From: JALYUM01 sp036688685
Lineage (GTDB): Bacteria > Pseudomonadota > Gammaproteobacteria > Burkholderiales > Burkholderiaceae_D
DNA length: 64,000 nucleotides
Direction of reading: 5' to 3'
Assembly: GCF_036688685.1 (NCBI RefSeq)
Contig: NZ_JAQQPS010000006.1
Coordinates: 62,001-126,000 of the forward strand
In this document: positions 36,295 to 45,620 of the stretch, piece by piece
How positions within the stretch are numbered: the stretch's first letter is position 1
Layout of the letters: each line of letters begins with the position of its first letter
Notes under the pieces: generated by a model
What the model was told of the DNA's origin: nothing
Seen by the model: only the letters and a program-made list of their open reading frames with translations
Database searches by the model: none
Translations under genes and position numbers: made by a program

Positions 36295-36567
36295 ATGAAT
36301 ATTTATCCCTGCGAATCGAGCATCTTGATTTCGAACGATAGCGGCTCTCTCTCCTATGTCTCGATCGAGCCGTGGGGGGAGGAAGTCACACTTCAAAAAG
36401 GTGACCAACTTCGCATAGTTGGGCGTGGGCCAAAAAAAGTGGGCGTTATGAAATTGAGTTATGAGGGAAGCGCGTTGGTGGTTGAGGGTTGGCCCGGCTC
36501 GACACTAAGCTTCACGCTTAACGATGAGGTGCTCAATACTGCATCTAAAGTCATTTCGTGCCTCTGA
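36295..36567 (+). CDS. Small hypothetical protein
   Basis: 90 residues, lower GC than the neighbours. The sequence has a plausible beta-rich fold with a SIEPWGEEVTLQKGDQLRIVG stretch that recalls small uncharacterised proteins with a PW-E-x(3)-L-x-x-G-D pattern. No signal peptide or helix. The ribosome-binding site is weak. It sits alone between repeat fragments, so it could be a mobile or recently gained gene. No function is proposed. Confidence 0.45.
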   Translation: MNIYPCESSILISNDSGSLSYVSIEPWGEEVTLQKGDQLRIVGRGPKKVGVMKLSYEGSALVVEGWPGSTLSFTLNDEVLNTASKVISCL

Positions 36568-36864
36568 CAGCGGCAGGATGCCGATCGGCAAGCAGCTCAT
36601 CACATTTGCACCAGCGCGACAGTGTGAACGTCTGCAATGGGTCGAAATCGGCCAGTCGCCATCCTCGGCTTCGTGGCCCGCGCCACCGCGCTACACGCGA
36701 CCTTCTGGATGCTCGCTGGTTTGCTAGTACTGATGCAGCTCTGTGCGCGATGTTGACGTCTCGGCACAACACCGGCACCGATGTGGGACGTGATGCTGGC
36801 GTGACTTATTATTGCATTCATGCAATTATCGATTGCGTCGTTTCCGCCACCCGAGTCAGGTTTC

Positions 36865-37719
36865 ATGCCATCCATTTCGAATCCACCGTCCCTGAGGGCG
36901 AAGGTCGTCTACGCCGTGTTATGTACAGTGGCGGCGGGCGTGTTGTTCATCGTGCAGGCCAACCGGACCAGGAACGGATATCTGTATGCAAGCGGCAGCG
37001 TCGAAGCGTATATCGGCGTGTTCGGTGCCATGGCATTCGCCTCTGGCATGGTCGGTATCTTTGCGCTTGGTTTGCTGGCTTTCAGGCGCATCAGGCCCGG
37101 TATTATCTGTCTGGCGTGCGCGATCGGGCTAATAGGGGCTGCGCAGTACGGCCGCGTTCCGTGCGCACCGGTAGCCGGGCTGGCGGGTTACCAGTGCGTC
37201 GTTCCCGGAACATCCATATGGAAGGGCAAGAGCATGGGCCGCGGGCACATTTCCAGGGAAGTGCAGTACGAGCGGATGACCGTGGTCATGCAGATCCTGT
37301 TCGGGCTTGGTGGCGCGACGACCATCTGGGCCATATTTCTTTGCCGCCAGGCGCGCCGCAGCCAGGATTGGCCAATGGTTCCCGGACTTGTCACCCACGC
37401 AAAGGTCAACCGCCGTGCCGCCCCGAGCGGCGAACCCGCCTGGATGGCGCGCTGGAACTGGCACGTTTGCTTCCTCTACAGTGTCGATGGGCAGGCGTAC
37501 CAGGGAACGCGGGTTTATCTGGGGATGGATGTGCCGATTGGCGTGGCGCGCAATATCGTCGCGAAATTTCCCGCTGGGTCGGCGGTGAACGTGTATTACA
37601 ACCCAGCGCACCATGGCCGCGCCTTGCTCATTTCCGGCATGAATAAATACACCTGGTTTGCATTTTTGCCGGGCCTCTTTTTTGGGATACTCGCAGTTGG
37701 ATTCTGGCACGTGCGATGA
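36865..37719 (+). CDS. DUF3592-type membrane protein
   Basis: About 284 residues from the ATG at 36865 (an alternative in-frame ATG is at 36820). Helices are seen at about 13-30, 44-70, 77-95 and 140-160, then a soluble domain (LVTHAKVNRRAAPSG ... FLYSVDGQAYQGTRVYLG ... VNVYYNPAHHGRALL), and a final helix (YTWFAFLPGLFFGILAVGF). The soluble part matches the DUF3592 pattern V-Y-Y-N-P-x(3-5)-A-L. Function unknown. The region before it (36568-36864) has no gene. Confidence 0.7.
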   Translation: MPSISNPPSLRAKVVYAVLCTVAAGVLFIVQANRTRNGYLYASGSVEAYIGVFGAMAFASGMVGIFALGLLAFRRIRPGIICLACAIGLIGAAQYGRVPCAPVAGLAGYQCVVPGTSIWKGKSMGRGHISREVQYERMTVVMQILFGLGGATTIWAIFLCRQARRSQDWPMVPGLVTHAKVNRRAAPSGEPAWMARWNWHVCFLYSVDGQAYQGTRVYLGMDVPIGVARNIVAKFPAGSAVNVYYNPAHHGRALLISGMNKYTWFAFLPGLFFGILAVGFWHVR

Positions 37720-37750
37720 CGTGCGCCTGAAACAGACGATCAGCGAAGTC

Positions 37751-37886
37751 AAACCAGGGTCAGGTCTGGCATTCGTACACGAGCCCTGCAATTACGATCA
37801 CACCGCAGGTTTTACGCTTCGTCCGGGATGACGAAGTTCGCCCTAAGGTTGAGTTCGTGTCGGAATGGCAGACCTGACCCCGGTTT
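37751..37886. repeat. Inverted-repeat element, possible MITE or REP doublet
   Basis: Arms at 37751-37774 and 37863-37886 are inverted copies of 24 bases with two mismatches (core GGGTCAGGTCTG / CAGACCTGACCC). The 88-base centre has no gene. Arms with this GGTCAGGTCTG core are familiar to me from RAYT-type transposase flanks, but no transposase is present. Confidence 0.75.
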
Positions 37887-37968
37887 AGGCATTCAGCGGC
37901 GGGAGGTGCGATGCCACTTCAGCCTTCGGGCCGCTACGCATCGATAGCAACGGCAAGAAAATCTGCGC

Positions 37969-38739
37969 TCAGGGCTTGCGAAACACGATTGCATGCTGGA
38001 TCGGCAGCGATTCGATGCTGCGTTCCCACTTCAGGCCATGCGCCGTGGCTTCACGCCGTACCTGCTGCTCGCTCATCTTGTGCAGCGGCTTGATGGCGAC
38101 TGCCGGATCCTCGGCCCGATATTCGACGAAGACGACGCGCCCGCCCGGCTTCAGGGCGCCGACGATGCTGTCGAGGACTTCCGCGGGATAGGCAAGCTCG
38201 TGATAGACATCGACCATGATTGCCAGGTCGACGCTGGCCGGCGGCAGTTTGACGGTGGTTTCGCTGCCCAGCACCGAGACCACGTTGCGCACGCCGCGCT
38301 TTGCCATCTGGCTGTCGAGCATGCTGATCATTTCCGGCTGCACGTCGACTGCATACACACGTCCGCCGGGCCCGACCTGTTGCGCCAGCTGCCAGGTGTA
38401 GTAGCCGGTGCCGGCGCCGATGTCGGCCACCGTCATGCCGGGCGCCAGCGCCAGTTCCCGCAGAAGCAATTCCGGCCGCTCCTCGCGTGCGCGGCTTTCG
38501 CGCTCGAGCCATTGCGCGCCCTGCCACCCCATCACGCCGGCAATCTCCCGACCCATGTAGCGCTTGCCGATGCCATCCGGGCTGGGTACGCTGCGTTCAT
38601 AGCGCGTAGCCGCCGCCGCTGCCTGTGCCATGGCATCGATACTGGCGGATGACAGCAGCGTCAGAGCCGACAGGCAGGCCAGCAGGATGGGTAGCGTACG
38701 GTGGGGATGGCAGGTGCGGCAATTGCTCAAGCGGTGCAT
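37969..38739 (-). CDS. Class I SAM-dependent methyltransferase with predicted signal peptide
   Basis: 256 residues. An N-terminal hydrophobic segment (LPILLACLSALTLLSSASIDAMA, about residues 16-38) looks like a signal peptide or anchor. The catalytic fold follows: motif I VADIGAGTGYYTW (about 104-116), YAVDVQPEMI, and ALKPGGRVVFVEYR. The ATG at 38739 is chosen because the Met leads straight into the signal region. A SAM enzyme outside the cytoplasm would lack cofactor, so the segment may rather be a membrane anchor with a cytoplasmic enzyme. The substrate is unknown. Confidence 0.8.
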   Translation of the reverse strand: MHRLSNCRTCHPHRTLPILLACLSALTLLSSASIDAMAQAAAAATRYERSVPSPDGIGKRYMGREIAGVMGWQGAQWLERESRAREERPELLLRELALAPGMTVADIGAGTGYYTWQLAQQVGPGGRVYAVDVQPEMISMLDSQMAKRGVRNVVSVLGSETTVKLPPASVDLAIMVDVYHELAYPAEVLDSIVGALKPGGRVVFVEYRAEDPAVAIKPLHKMSEQQVRREATAHGLKWERSIESLPIQHAIVFRKP

Positions 38740-38911
38740 GATTGGTTTCCGGAAGAAGTCGCTGCCTGCAATGGCGCCTGCAGGCTTGCCGTGAATGGAA
38801 ACGGTCAGTGTAGCGGCGTTGGCTGTTCGACGTGCGTTGGCGTGCCTATCATGCGCGCTATTGACAAGGGCGCTGCGGGCGCAGCGGGCGGCGTCGGTTC
38901 CAGGGCGCGCG

Positions 38912-40066
38912 TCAGCGCACCAGCTGCCTGCGCTCCCCGAACGGCAAGGGCTCGGGGGCCGCGATGTTTTCATAGCCCCCGGCCGCAATCGTCCGGAATT
39001 CGTTTTCCACCACCAGCAGCGCGTCGACGATGGCCGGATCGAAGTGTTCGCCACTGCCCTGACGGATCAGCTCGACCGCGGTTTCATGGGTGAAGGTCGG
39101 CTTGTAGACACGCGACGAAATGAGCGCGTCGTACACATCGGCGACCGCCATCAGGCGTGCCGACAGCGGAATCGCGGTGCCGGCCAGGCCGTCCGGATAG
39201 CCCGACCCATTCCATTTTTCCTGGTGCGAACCGGCGATTTCCTCGGCATAGCGCAAAAACCGGGTGTCGCCGCCGATGGCTTGCGCCACGCAGGCGATCG
39301 CATCGCGGCCATACACCGTGTGCTGCTTCATGACGTCGAATTCGTCGACCGTCAGGCGGCCCGGCTTGTTCAAAATGGCATCAGGCACGCGCAGCTTGCC
39401 GATATCGTGCAGCGGCACCGCCTGCGCCATCAGCGCGATGTCGATGTCACCCAGTTCAGCGCGGTAATTGCCGTGAAAGCGCAGCTCGCGCGCCAGCGCA
39501 GTGAAGTAGCGCTGGGTACGGCGCACGTGGCGCGCCGTGTCGCCGTCACTCGCTTCGGCCAGGCAGGCGATGGCCATGATGGCCGCATCACGCACTTCAA
39601 CCACTTGCTTGGTGCGTTCGGCAACAAGGCGGTTCACCCGGCCCGATTCATCTTTGGAAGCGTTGCGTAAACGCCTCAATTCTATGTGCGTGGCTGCGCG
39701 CGCGAGCAACAATTCGGGCAAAACCGGTTTGCGCAGCACATCGGCCGCGCCCTCTTCCAGCGCGCGGCGCCCGCCAAACGTTTCGGCCGAGCTGCTCAGC
39801 ATGAGCACCGGGATATCGACCGTCATGAAACTGTTACGCATTTCCTGCAACACGGCATAGCCATCCATGTCCGGCAAGGACTCGTCGAGCAGCACCAGTG
39901 AAGGGCGTGGCAGCTCTTCCATCTTCTGGAATGCCCCTTCACCGCTTGCCGCCATGCGCACCGTGTAGTGGGCGCGCAGCAAGTCTTTCATGGCCATCAA
40001 GTTTTCGGACGCACTGTCCACGATCAAAATAATTGGCTTCATGTCCATACCGGAAAACGCATTCAT
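38912..40066 (-). CDS. Response regulator with HD-GYP c-di-GMP phosphodiesterase domain
   Basis: 384 residues. The receiver (1-130) has phospho-Asp in LVLLDESLPDMDGY and Lys in VLRKPV. A short coiled coil links it to an HD-GYP domain: HDIGK (near 220), KQHTVYG, HQEKWNGSGYPDGL (GYP near 288), VADVYDALIS and HFDPAIVDAL. All metal and GYP motif residues look intact, so c-di-GMP hydrolysis is expected. The start could also be the Met at residue 7 (40048). No partner kinase is adjacent. The AT-rich DNA at 40067-40201 separates it from the divergent M1 gene. Confidence 0.92.
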   Translation of the reverse strand: MNAFSGMDMKPIILIVDSASENLMAMKDLLRAHYTVRMAASGEGAFQKMEELPRPSLVLLDESLPDMDGYAVLQEMRNSFMTVDIPVLMLSSSAETFGGRRALEEGAADVLRKPVLPELLLARAATHIELRRLRNASKDESGRVNRLVAERTKQVVEVRDAAIMAIACLAEASDGDTARHVRRTQRYFTALARELRFHGNYRAELGDIDIALMAQAVPLHDIGKLRVPDAILNKPGRLTVDEFDVMKQHTVYGRDAIACVAQAIGGDTRFLRYAEEIAGSHQEKWNGSGYPDGLAGTAIPLSARLMAVADVYDALISSRVYKPTFTHETAVELIRQGSGEHFDPAIVDALLVVENEFRTIAAGGYENIAAPEPLPFGERRQLVR

Positions 40067-40201
40067 TCATTTGCTTATGGAAACGGTGAACATGATAGCG
40101 TGCCGTGCATGTTTCAGGTTTTTTACAAAGCCAAAAAACAATTGCATATGAACAAGCATTAAAATGTTTTTTCCATTACTGCATGTTTAGACTGGGTAAA
40201 G

Positions 40202-42589
40202 ATGACTCGTTTGATATTTCGCGCTTCCTTCGGCCTGGCCGCCCTCGGGCTGGCCGTCTCCGCGTTGGCCGCCGAACCGGCCAACACCGGTTTCGACGAC
40301 AAATTCCGCCAACTGGAAGAAATGCTACCGACGCCCACCACGATCCGCACCGCCTCGGGCGCGCCGGGCGCCGCCTACTGGCAGCAACGAGCCGACTACA
40401 GCATCCGCGCCACGCTCGACGAGAGCCGCCGCACGCTGAGCGGGTCTGAAACCATCACCTACCATAACAATTCCCCGGACGCCCTGTCCTACCTGTGGGT
40501 GCAGCTGGATCAGAACATCTACAAGCCGAACTCGGATACGCGCCTGACGGCCACCGTGCCGTCGCGTGAAGCCTGGGCGAATGCCAAGGATGCCGACGCC
40601 GGCCTGAAATTCGACGGCTTGCGCTCGACCCTCGAAGGCCAGGCCTTCGAAGGCGGCTTCAATATCGGCGCGGTGAAAGATGGCAGCGGCCGACCGCTAC
40701 GCTACGTCATCAACCGCACGATGATGCGCATCGACCTGCCGCAGCCCTTGAAAGCCGGCGCCCGCGTGGCGTTTTCGATCGAGTGGAACTACAAGATCAA
40801 CGAGCAGAAGGTGCTGGGCGGCCGTGCCGGCTATGAACAGTTCGACGACAAGAACGACCTGTTCGAAATCGCCCAGTGGTTCCCGCGCATGGCGGCCTAT
40901 TACGATACCTACGGCTGGCAGCACAAACAATTCCTCGGCTCCGGCGAATTCACGCTGGAGTTCGGCGACTACGACGTGCAGATCACGGTCCCGGCCGACC
41001 ACATCGTCGCCTCCACCGGCGACCTGCTCAACCCGGATGCCGTCCTGAGCGCCACCCAGCGCGAACGCCTGCGCCAGGCCAAAACCGCCAAGGCGCCGGT
41101 CATCATCGTCACCCAGGCCGAGGCGGAAGCCGCCGAAAAAGTACGCAGCACTGCCTTGAAAACCTGGCACTTCCGCGCGAAAAACGTGCGCGACTTTGCC
41201 TTTGCCTCGAGCCGCAAGTTCATCTGGGACGCGCAGGGCTACAAGAAGGACAGCACCGACGTGATGGCCATGTCCTTCTACCCGAAGGAAGGCAACCCGC
41301 TGTGGGAAAAGTATTCGACCCAGGCGATCATCCACACCATCGACCAGTACAACAAGTACTCCTTCGACTACCCGTACCCGACCGCGATTTCCGTGAACGG
41401 CCCGGTGGGCGGCATGGAATACCCGATGATTTCGTTTAACGGCCCGCGCCCGGTGAAAGACAAGAAGACCGGCGCAATCACGTACTCGAAGCAGTCGAAA
41501 TATGGCCTGATCAGCGTCGTGATCCACGAGGTAGGTCACAATTACTTCCCGATGATCGTCAATTCCGACGAGCGCCAATGGAGCTGGATGGACGAAGGCC
41601 TGAACAGTTTTGTCCAGTACCTGGCCGAGCAGGCGTGGGAAGAGCACTACCCGCAATCGCGCGGCGAGCCACGTTCCATCACCGGCTACATGCGTTCGAG
41701 GAACCAGGTACCGATCATGACCAACTCGGAGTCGGTGCTGCAGTTCGGTTCGAATGCCTACGCCAAGCCGACCGCCGCCCTGATCGTGCTGCGCGAAACA
41801 GTGCTGGGCCGCGAACTGTTCGACTTCGCCTTCCGCGAATACGCGCAGCGCTGGAAATTCAAGCGCCCGACCCCGGCCGACTTTTTCCGCACGATGGAAG
41901 ACGCCTCCGGCACGGACCTTGACTGGTTCTGGCGCGGCTGGTTCTACACGATCGATAACGTCGACGTCAGCATCGACGGCATCACCGAGATGAACCTCAG
42001 CAGCAAGAACCCGGAAGTCGAGCAGGCGTGGAAAAAGGCGCAGCGCGATGCGCAGCCGATCTCGATCACCGACCAGCGCAACAAGGGCACGCTGCCGCGC
42101 CGCCTCGACGCGCATCCTGAGCTGAAAGATTTTTATAACGAGCACGACGAATTCACGGTCACCAACAAGGACCGCAACAAGTACAACGAGTCGATCAGCG
42201 AACTGGAAGACTGGCAGAAAGCGCTTCTGGCGCAGGGAAAACACCTGTACCTGGTCGATTTATCCAACGTCGGCGGGCTGGTAACGCCGCTGGTGCTGGA
42301 GATCACGCTGGCCAGCGGCAAAAAAACCATCGAGCGCATCCCGGCCGAAGTGTGGCGCTATTCGTCGAAGAAGATCACCAAACTGATCGTCACCGACGAG
42401 CCGATGACGGGCCTGACGCAAGACCCGTACTGGGAAACCGCCGACACCGACACCAGCAACAACAGCTGGCCGCGCAAGGTCACGCCATCGCGCGTGGAAC
42501 TGTTCAAGGGCCGTGCACCGGGCGGCGAGGACATGATGCGCGACTTCGGCACCAAGCTGAAACCAGCCGGCGAGAAGCCTGCTGAGTAA
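40202..42589 (+). CDS. M1-family metallopeptidase, exported (paralogue A)
   Basis: 795 residues with a signal peptide (FRASFGLAALGLAVSALAAEP). The M1 zinc site is complete: HEVGHNYF with HExxH near residue 442, and the third ligand Glu in WMDEGLNSF exactly 18 residues later. The exopeptidase motif is GGMEYPM, a variant of GxMEN. It would cleave amino-terminal residues of peptides in the periplasm or outside. It shares most of its length with the next gene (same motifs and many identical blocks), so the two arose by tandem duplication. GGTAAAG lies before the ATG, after an AT-rich stretch. Confidence 0.9.
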   Translation: MTRLIFRASFGLAALGLAVSALAAEPANTGFDDKFRQLEEMLPTPTTIRTASGAPGAAYWQQRADYSIRATLDESRRTLSGSETITYHNNSPDALSYLWVQLDQNIYKPNSDTRLTATVPSREAWANAKDADAGLKFDGLRSTLEGQAFEGGFNIGAVKDGSGRPLRYVINRTMMRIDLPQPLKAGARVAFSIEWNYKINEQKVLGGRAGYEQFDDKNDLFEIAQWFPRMAAYYDTYGWQHKQFLGSGEFTLEFGDYDVQITVPADHIVASTGDLLNPDAVLSATQRERLRQAKTAKAPVIIVTQAEAEAAEKVRSTALKTWHFRAKNVRDFAFASSRKFIWDAQGYKKDSTDVMAMSFYPKEGNPLWEKYSTQAIIHTIDQYNKYSFDYPYPTAISVNGPVGGMEYPMISFNGPRPVKDKKTGAITYSKQSKYGLISVVIHEVGHNYFPMIVNSDERQWSWMDEGLNSFVQYLAEQAWEEHYPQSRGEPRSITGYMRSRNQVPIMTNSESVLQFGSNAYAKPTAALIVLRETVLGRELFDFAFREYAQRWKFKRPTPADFFRTMEDASGTDLDWFWRGWFYTIDNVDVSIDGITEMNLSSKNPEVEQAWKKAQRDAQPISITDQRNKGTLPRRLDAHPELKDFYNEHDEFTVTNKDRNKYNESISELEDWQKALLAQGKHLYLVDLSNVGGLVTPLVLEITLASGKKTIERIPAEVWRYSSKKITKLIVTDEPMTGLTQDPYWETADTDTSNNSWPRKVTPSRVELFKGRAPGGEDMMRDFGTKLKPAGEKPAE

Positions 42590-42628
42590 ATACAACAAGC
42601 TAAACCGTTATTACCATTAACCTCAAGA

Positions 42629-42719
42629 CCGTCACCCCGGCGCAGGCCGGGGCCCATACTGAACCTGCAGCACCTTACTCTCAACTCAGCATAGGCCCCG
42701 ACTTTCGTCGGGGTGACGG
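42629..42719. repeat. REP-like hairpin pair between the two M1 genes
   Basis: CCGTCACCCCGGCGCAGGCC..., then CCCATACTGAACC, and at the right end TAGGCCCCGACTTTCGTCGGG with GTGACGG. The outer ends are inverted copies. It lies in the 204-base gap between the M1 paralogues. Confidence 0.75.
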
Positions 42720-42793
42720 CTCACAGGGCTGTAGCAACCGCCGGCAGCCGCGCCATCAGCGCCGCTGCCGGTTCTCATTTTGATCGACACCGC

Positions 42794-45139
42794 ATGAAAC
42801 TGACCACCCTCGCCGCCCTCTGCCTCGTCGCCGCCAGCGCCAACGCCGCCACCATCGCCGACGACAAGTTCCGCCAGCTCGAAGAATTGCTGCCCACGCC
42901 GACGACCATTCGCACCGCATCCGGCGCGCCCGGTCACGCCTACTGGCAGCAGCGCGCCGACTACAAGATGCGCGCCACGCTCGACGAAAGCGCGCGCGCC
43001 ATCACCGGTTCGGGCACCGTCACGTATCACAACAATTCGCCCGACACCCTCTCATACCTTTGGGTGCAGCTGGACCAGAACATGTTCCGCGCCGACTCGG
43101 ACAACCGCACCATCGCCACGCAACCCTCGCGCGACGCCTGGGCCCAGGCCAAAGGCGAAGCGGACGGCCTGAAGTTCGAGGCGCTGCGCTACATGCTCGA
43201 GACGCGCACCTTCGACGGCGGCGTCACCATCGACAGCCTCACATCAGGCGGGCGTCCGTTAAGACACATGATCAACCGCACCATGATGCGGATCGATCTC
43301 GATCGGCCTTTGAAGCCGGGCGCCACGTTTTCGTTCGACGTTTCGTGGCGCTTCAAGGTGCCGGAAACGACGGTGCTGGGCCGCCGCATGGGCTTCGAGC
43401 GTTTCAAGGACGGCAACGACATCTTCGAAATCGCCCAGTGGTTCCCGCGCATGGCGGCCTATTACGATACCTACGGCTGGCAAAACAAGCAGTACCTGGG
43501 CAGCGGCGAATTCACGCTCGAATTCGGCGACTACGACGTCGCGCTGACGGTCCCGGCCGACCACATCGTGGCCGCGACGGGCGAGTTGCAGAACGCCGGC
43601 GCGGTGCTGACCAGCACGCAGCTCGAGCGCCTCGCGCGGGCAAAGACGGCGACGGCACCGGTCGTCATCGTCACGCAACAAGAAGCGGAGGCTGCCGAAA
43701 AAGGTCGCAGCAGCGCCACCAGGACCTGGCATTTCAAGGCGAAGAACGTGCGCGACTTTGCCTTCGCCTCGAGCCGCAAATTCATCTGGGACGCCCAGGG
43801 CTACAAGAAGGACAGCACCGACACGGTGGCGATGTCCTACTACCCCAAGGAAGCCAATCCGCTGTGGGGTCAGTACTCGACCCAGGCGGTGGTGCACACC
43901 ATCGACCAGTACAACAAGTATTCGCTCGACTACCCGTATCCGGTGGCCATCTCCGTCAACGGCCCGGTGGGCGGCATGGAATACCCGATGCTGTCGTTTA
44001 ACGGCCGCCGTCCGACCAAGGACGAAAAGAGCGGCGCGCTGACGTATTCGAAGGCCACCAAATATGGTCTGATCAGCGTGATCATCCACGAAGTCGGCCA
44101 CAACTATTTTCCGATGATCGTCAACTCGGACGAGCGCCAGTGGACCTGGATGGATGAAGGCCTGAACAGCTTTTTGCAGTACCTGGCCGAACAGGCATGG
44201 GAAGAGCACTACCCGTCCAATCGCGGCGACCCGAAGAACATCACGGCCTACATGCGCTCAAGCGACCAGCAGCCGATCATGACGAATGGCGAATCGGTCA
44301 CCCAGGTTGGCCCCAACGCCTACGGCAAGCCGGCCACGGCGCTGAACGTGCTGCGCGAAACGGTCCTCGGGCGCGAGCTGTTCGACTTCGCCTTCCGCGA
44401 ATACGCGCAGCGCTGGAAGTTCAAGCGCCCGACCCCGGCCGACCTGTTCCGCACGATGGAAGACGCCTCCGGCACCGACCTCGACTGGTTCTGGCGCGGC
44501 TGGTTCTACACGACCGACGCGGTCGACATCAGCATCGACGGCATCACGGAAATGCACATCGGCGCGAAAGATCCGGACCTCGACCAGGCGTGGAAAAAAG
44601 CCCAGCGCGATGCGGAACCGGTGTCGATCACCGACCAGCGCAACCAGGGCACGCTGGCGCGCCGCGTCGACGCGCACCCCGAGCTGAAGGATTTTTATAA
44701 CCAAAACGACGACTTCACGGTGACCAACAAGGCGCGCAACAAGGCGGCGGATGAGGTCGCGGACCTGGAAGACTGGCAGAAAGCGCTGCTGAAACAGGGC
44801 AAGCACCTGTACCTGGTCGATATCTCGAACAAGGGCGGGCTGGTGTCGCCGCTGATCCTGGAAATCCAGCTGGCCAGCGGCAAGAAGCAGATTGAACGCA
44901 TCCCGGCCGAAATCTGGCGCCACGATGCGCGTAAAGTGACGAAACTGCTGGTGCTCGACGATGCCATGACGGGCCTGCTGCAGGACCCGTTCCTGGAGAC
45001 GGCCGATATCGACACCAGCAACAACGGCTGGCCGCGCAAGGTGGCGCCATCGCGGGTCGAACTGTTTAAAACGCGCACCCCGGACGACATGATGAAAGAC
45101 TACGCCACGCCCATCAAAGCTGTGAAGGACGCCAAGTGA
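42794..45139 (+). CDS. M1-family metallopeptidase, exported (paralogue B)
   Basis: 781 residues, signal peptide MKLTTLAALCLVAASANA. The zinc site HEVGHNYF...WMDEGLNSF and GGMEYPM are identical in form to paralogue A. Differences concentrate in the N-terminal 150 residues and the last 100. The ATG at 42794 leads directly into the signal peptide; a longer frame to 42713 would run into the repeat. The stop overlaps the following gene as GTGA, so B is translationally coupled to the DUF6702 protein. Confidence 0.9.
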   Translation: MKLTTLAALCLVAASANAATIADDKFRQLEELLPTPTTIRTASGAPGHAYWQQRADYKMRATLDESARAITGSGTVTYHNNSPDTLSYLWVQLDQNMFRADSDNRTIATQPSRDAWAQAKGEADGLKFEALRYMLETRTFDGGVTIDSLTSGGRPLRHMINRTMMRIDLDRPLKPGATFSFDVSWRFKVPETTVLGRRMGFERFKDGNDIFEIAQWFPRMAAYYDTYGWQNKQYLGSGEFTLEFGDYDVALTVPADHIVAATGELQNAGAVLTSTQLERLARAKTATAPVVIVTQQEAEAAEKGRSSATRTWHFKAKNVRDFAFASSRKFIWDAQGYKKDSTDTVAMSYYPKEANPLWGQYSTQAVVHTIDQYNKYSLDYPYPVAISVNGPVGGMEYPMLSFNGRRPTKDEKSGALTYSKATKYGLISVIIHEVGHNYFPMIVNSDERQWTWMDEGLNSFLQYLAEQAWEEHYPSNRGDPKNITAYMRSSDQQPIMTNGESVTQVGPNAYGKPATALNVLRETVLGRELFDFAFREYAQRWKFKRPTPADLFRTMEDASGTDLDWFWRGWFYTTDAVDISIDGITEMHIGAKDPDLDQAWKKAQRDAEPVSITDQRNQGTLARRVDAHPELKDFYNQNDDFTVTNKARNKAADEVADLEDWQKALLKQGKHLYLVDISNKGGLVSPLILEIQLASGKKQIERIPAEIWRHDARKVTKLLVLDDAMTGLLQDPFLETADIDTSNNGWPRKVAPSRVELFKTRTPDDMMKDYATPIKAVKDAK

Positions 45140-45618
45140 AGCTGCGTGCGCTATTGCTCGCGCTGGCACTGTGCTGCGCCGCGCCGGCGTGGGCGCACCG
45201 CTTCCACGTCGGCATCGCCGAGATCAGTTACAACGAGCGCACCGGCAGCACGGAGGTGGTCCACACCTATATGTCGCATGACGTGGAGGCGCTGCTGTCG
45301 AATCTGTACCAACGCCAGTTCGACATGGGCGACCCGGACGATCAGGCCGTGTTCCGCCAGTACGTGGAAAAGCAGTTCTGGCTCACCGGCGGCGGCAAGC
45401 GCCTGCCGTTGACGTGGGTCGGCATGACGGCGGACACGGAGAACATCACGGTATTCCAGGAGCTGCCGGCCACGCCGCTGGCGCAGGTGACGGCCATCCA
45501 CCATGCCGTCATGAGCGATTTTTTAAGTGACCAGGTCAACACCGTCAACATCAAGGATGGCGCGAGCGCTCGTACGCTGACGTTCGACCGCAACCATCCA
45601 GACCAACCCATTCGTTAA
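45136..45618 (+). CDS. DUF6702-family exported protein
   Basis: 160 residues starting with GTG, which overlaps the M1-B stop. Signal peptide (LRALLLALALCCAAPAWA) followed by HRFHVGIAEISYNERTGSTEV, which is the DUF6702 N-terminal pattern (H-x-F-H-V-x-x-x-E-I-x-Y-N), and a small beta-rich domain. The mature N-terminus His-Arg-Phe-His could bind metal (inference). Linked to M1 peptidases by coupling here; function unknown. Confidence 0.8.
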   Translation: MKLRALLLALALCCAAPAWAHRFHVGIAEISYNERTGSTEVVHTYMSHDVEALLSNLYQRQFDMGDPDDQAVFRQYVEKQFWLTGGGKRLPLTWVGMTADTENITVFQELPATPLAQVTAIHHAVMSDFLSDQVNTVNIKDGASARTLTFDRNHPDQPIR

Positions 45619-45620
45619 TC

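Noticed and set aside
36558..37646. 362-residue plus-strand frame overlapping the DUF3592 gene
   Set aside because: Arg/Gly-rich, no domains, and shares the DNA with a well-formed membrane protein frame.
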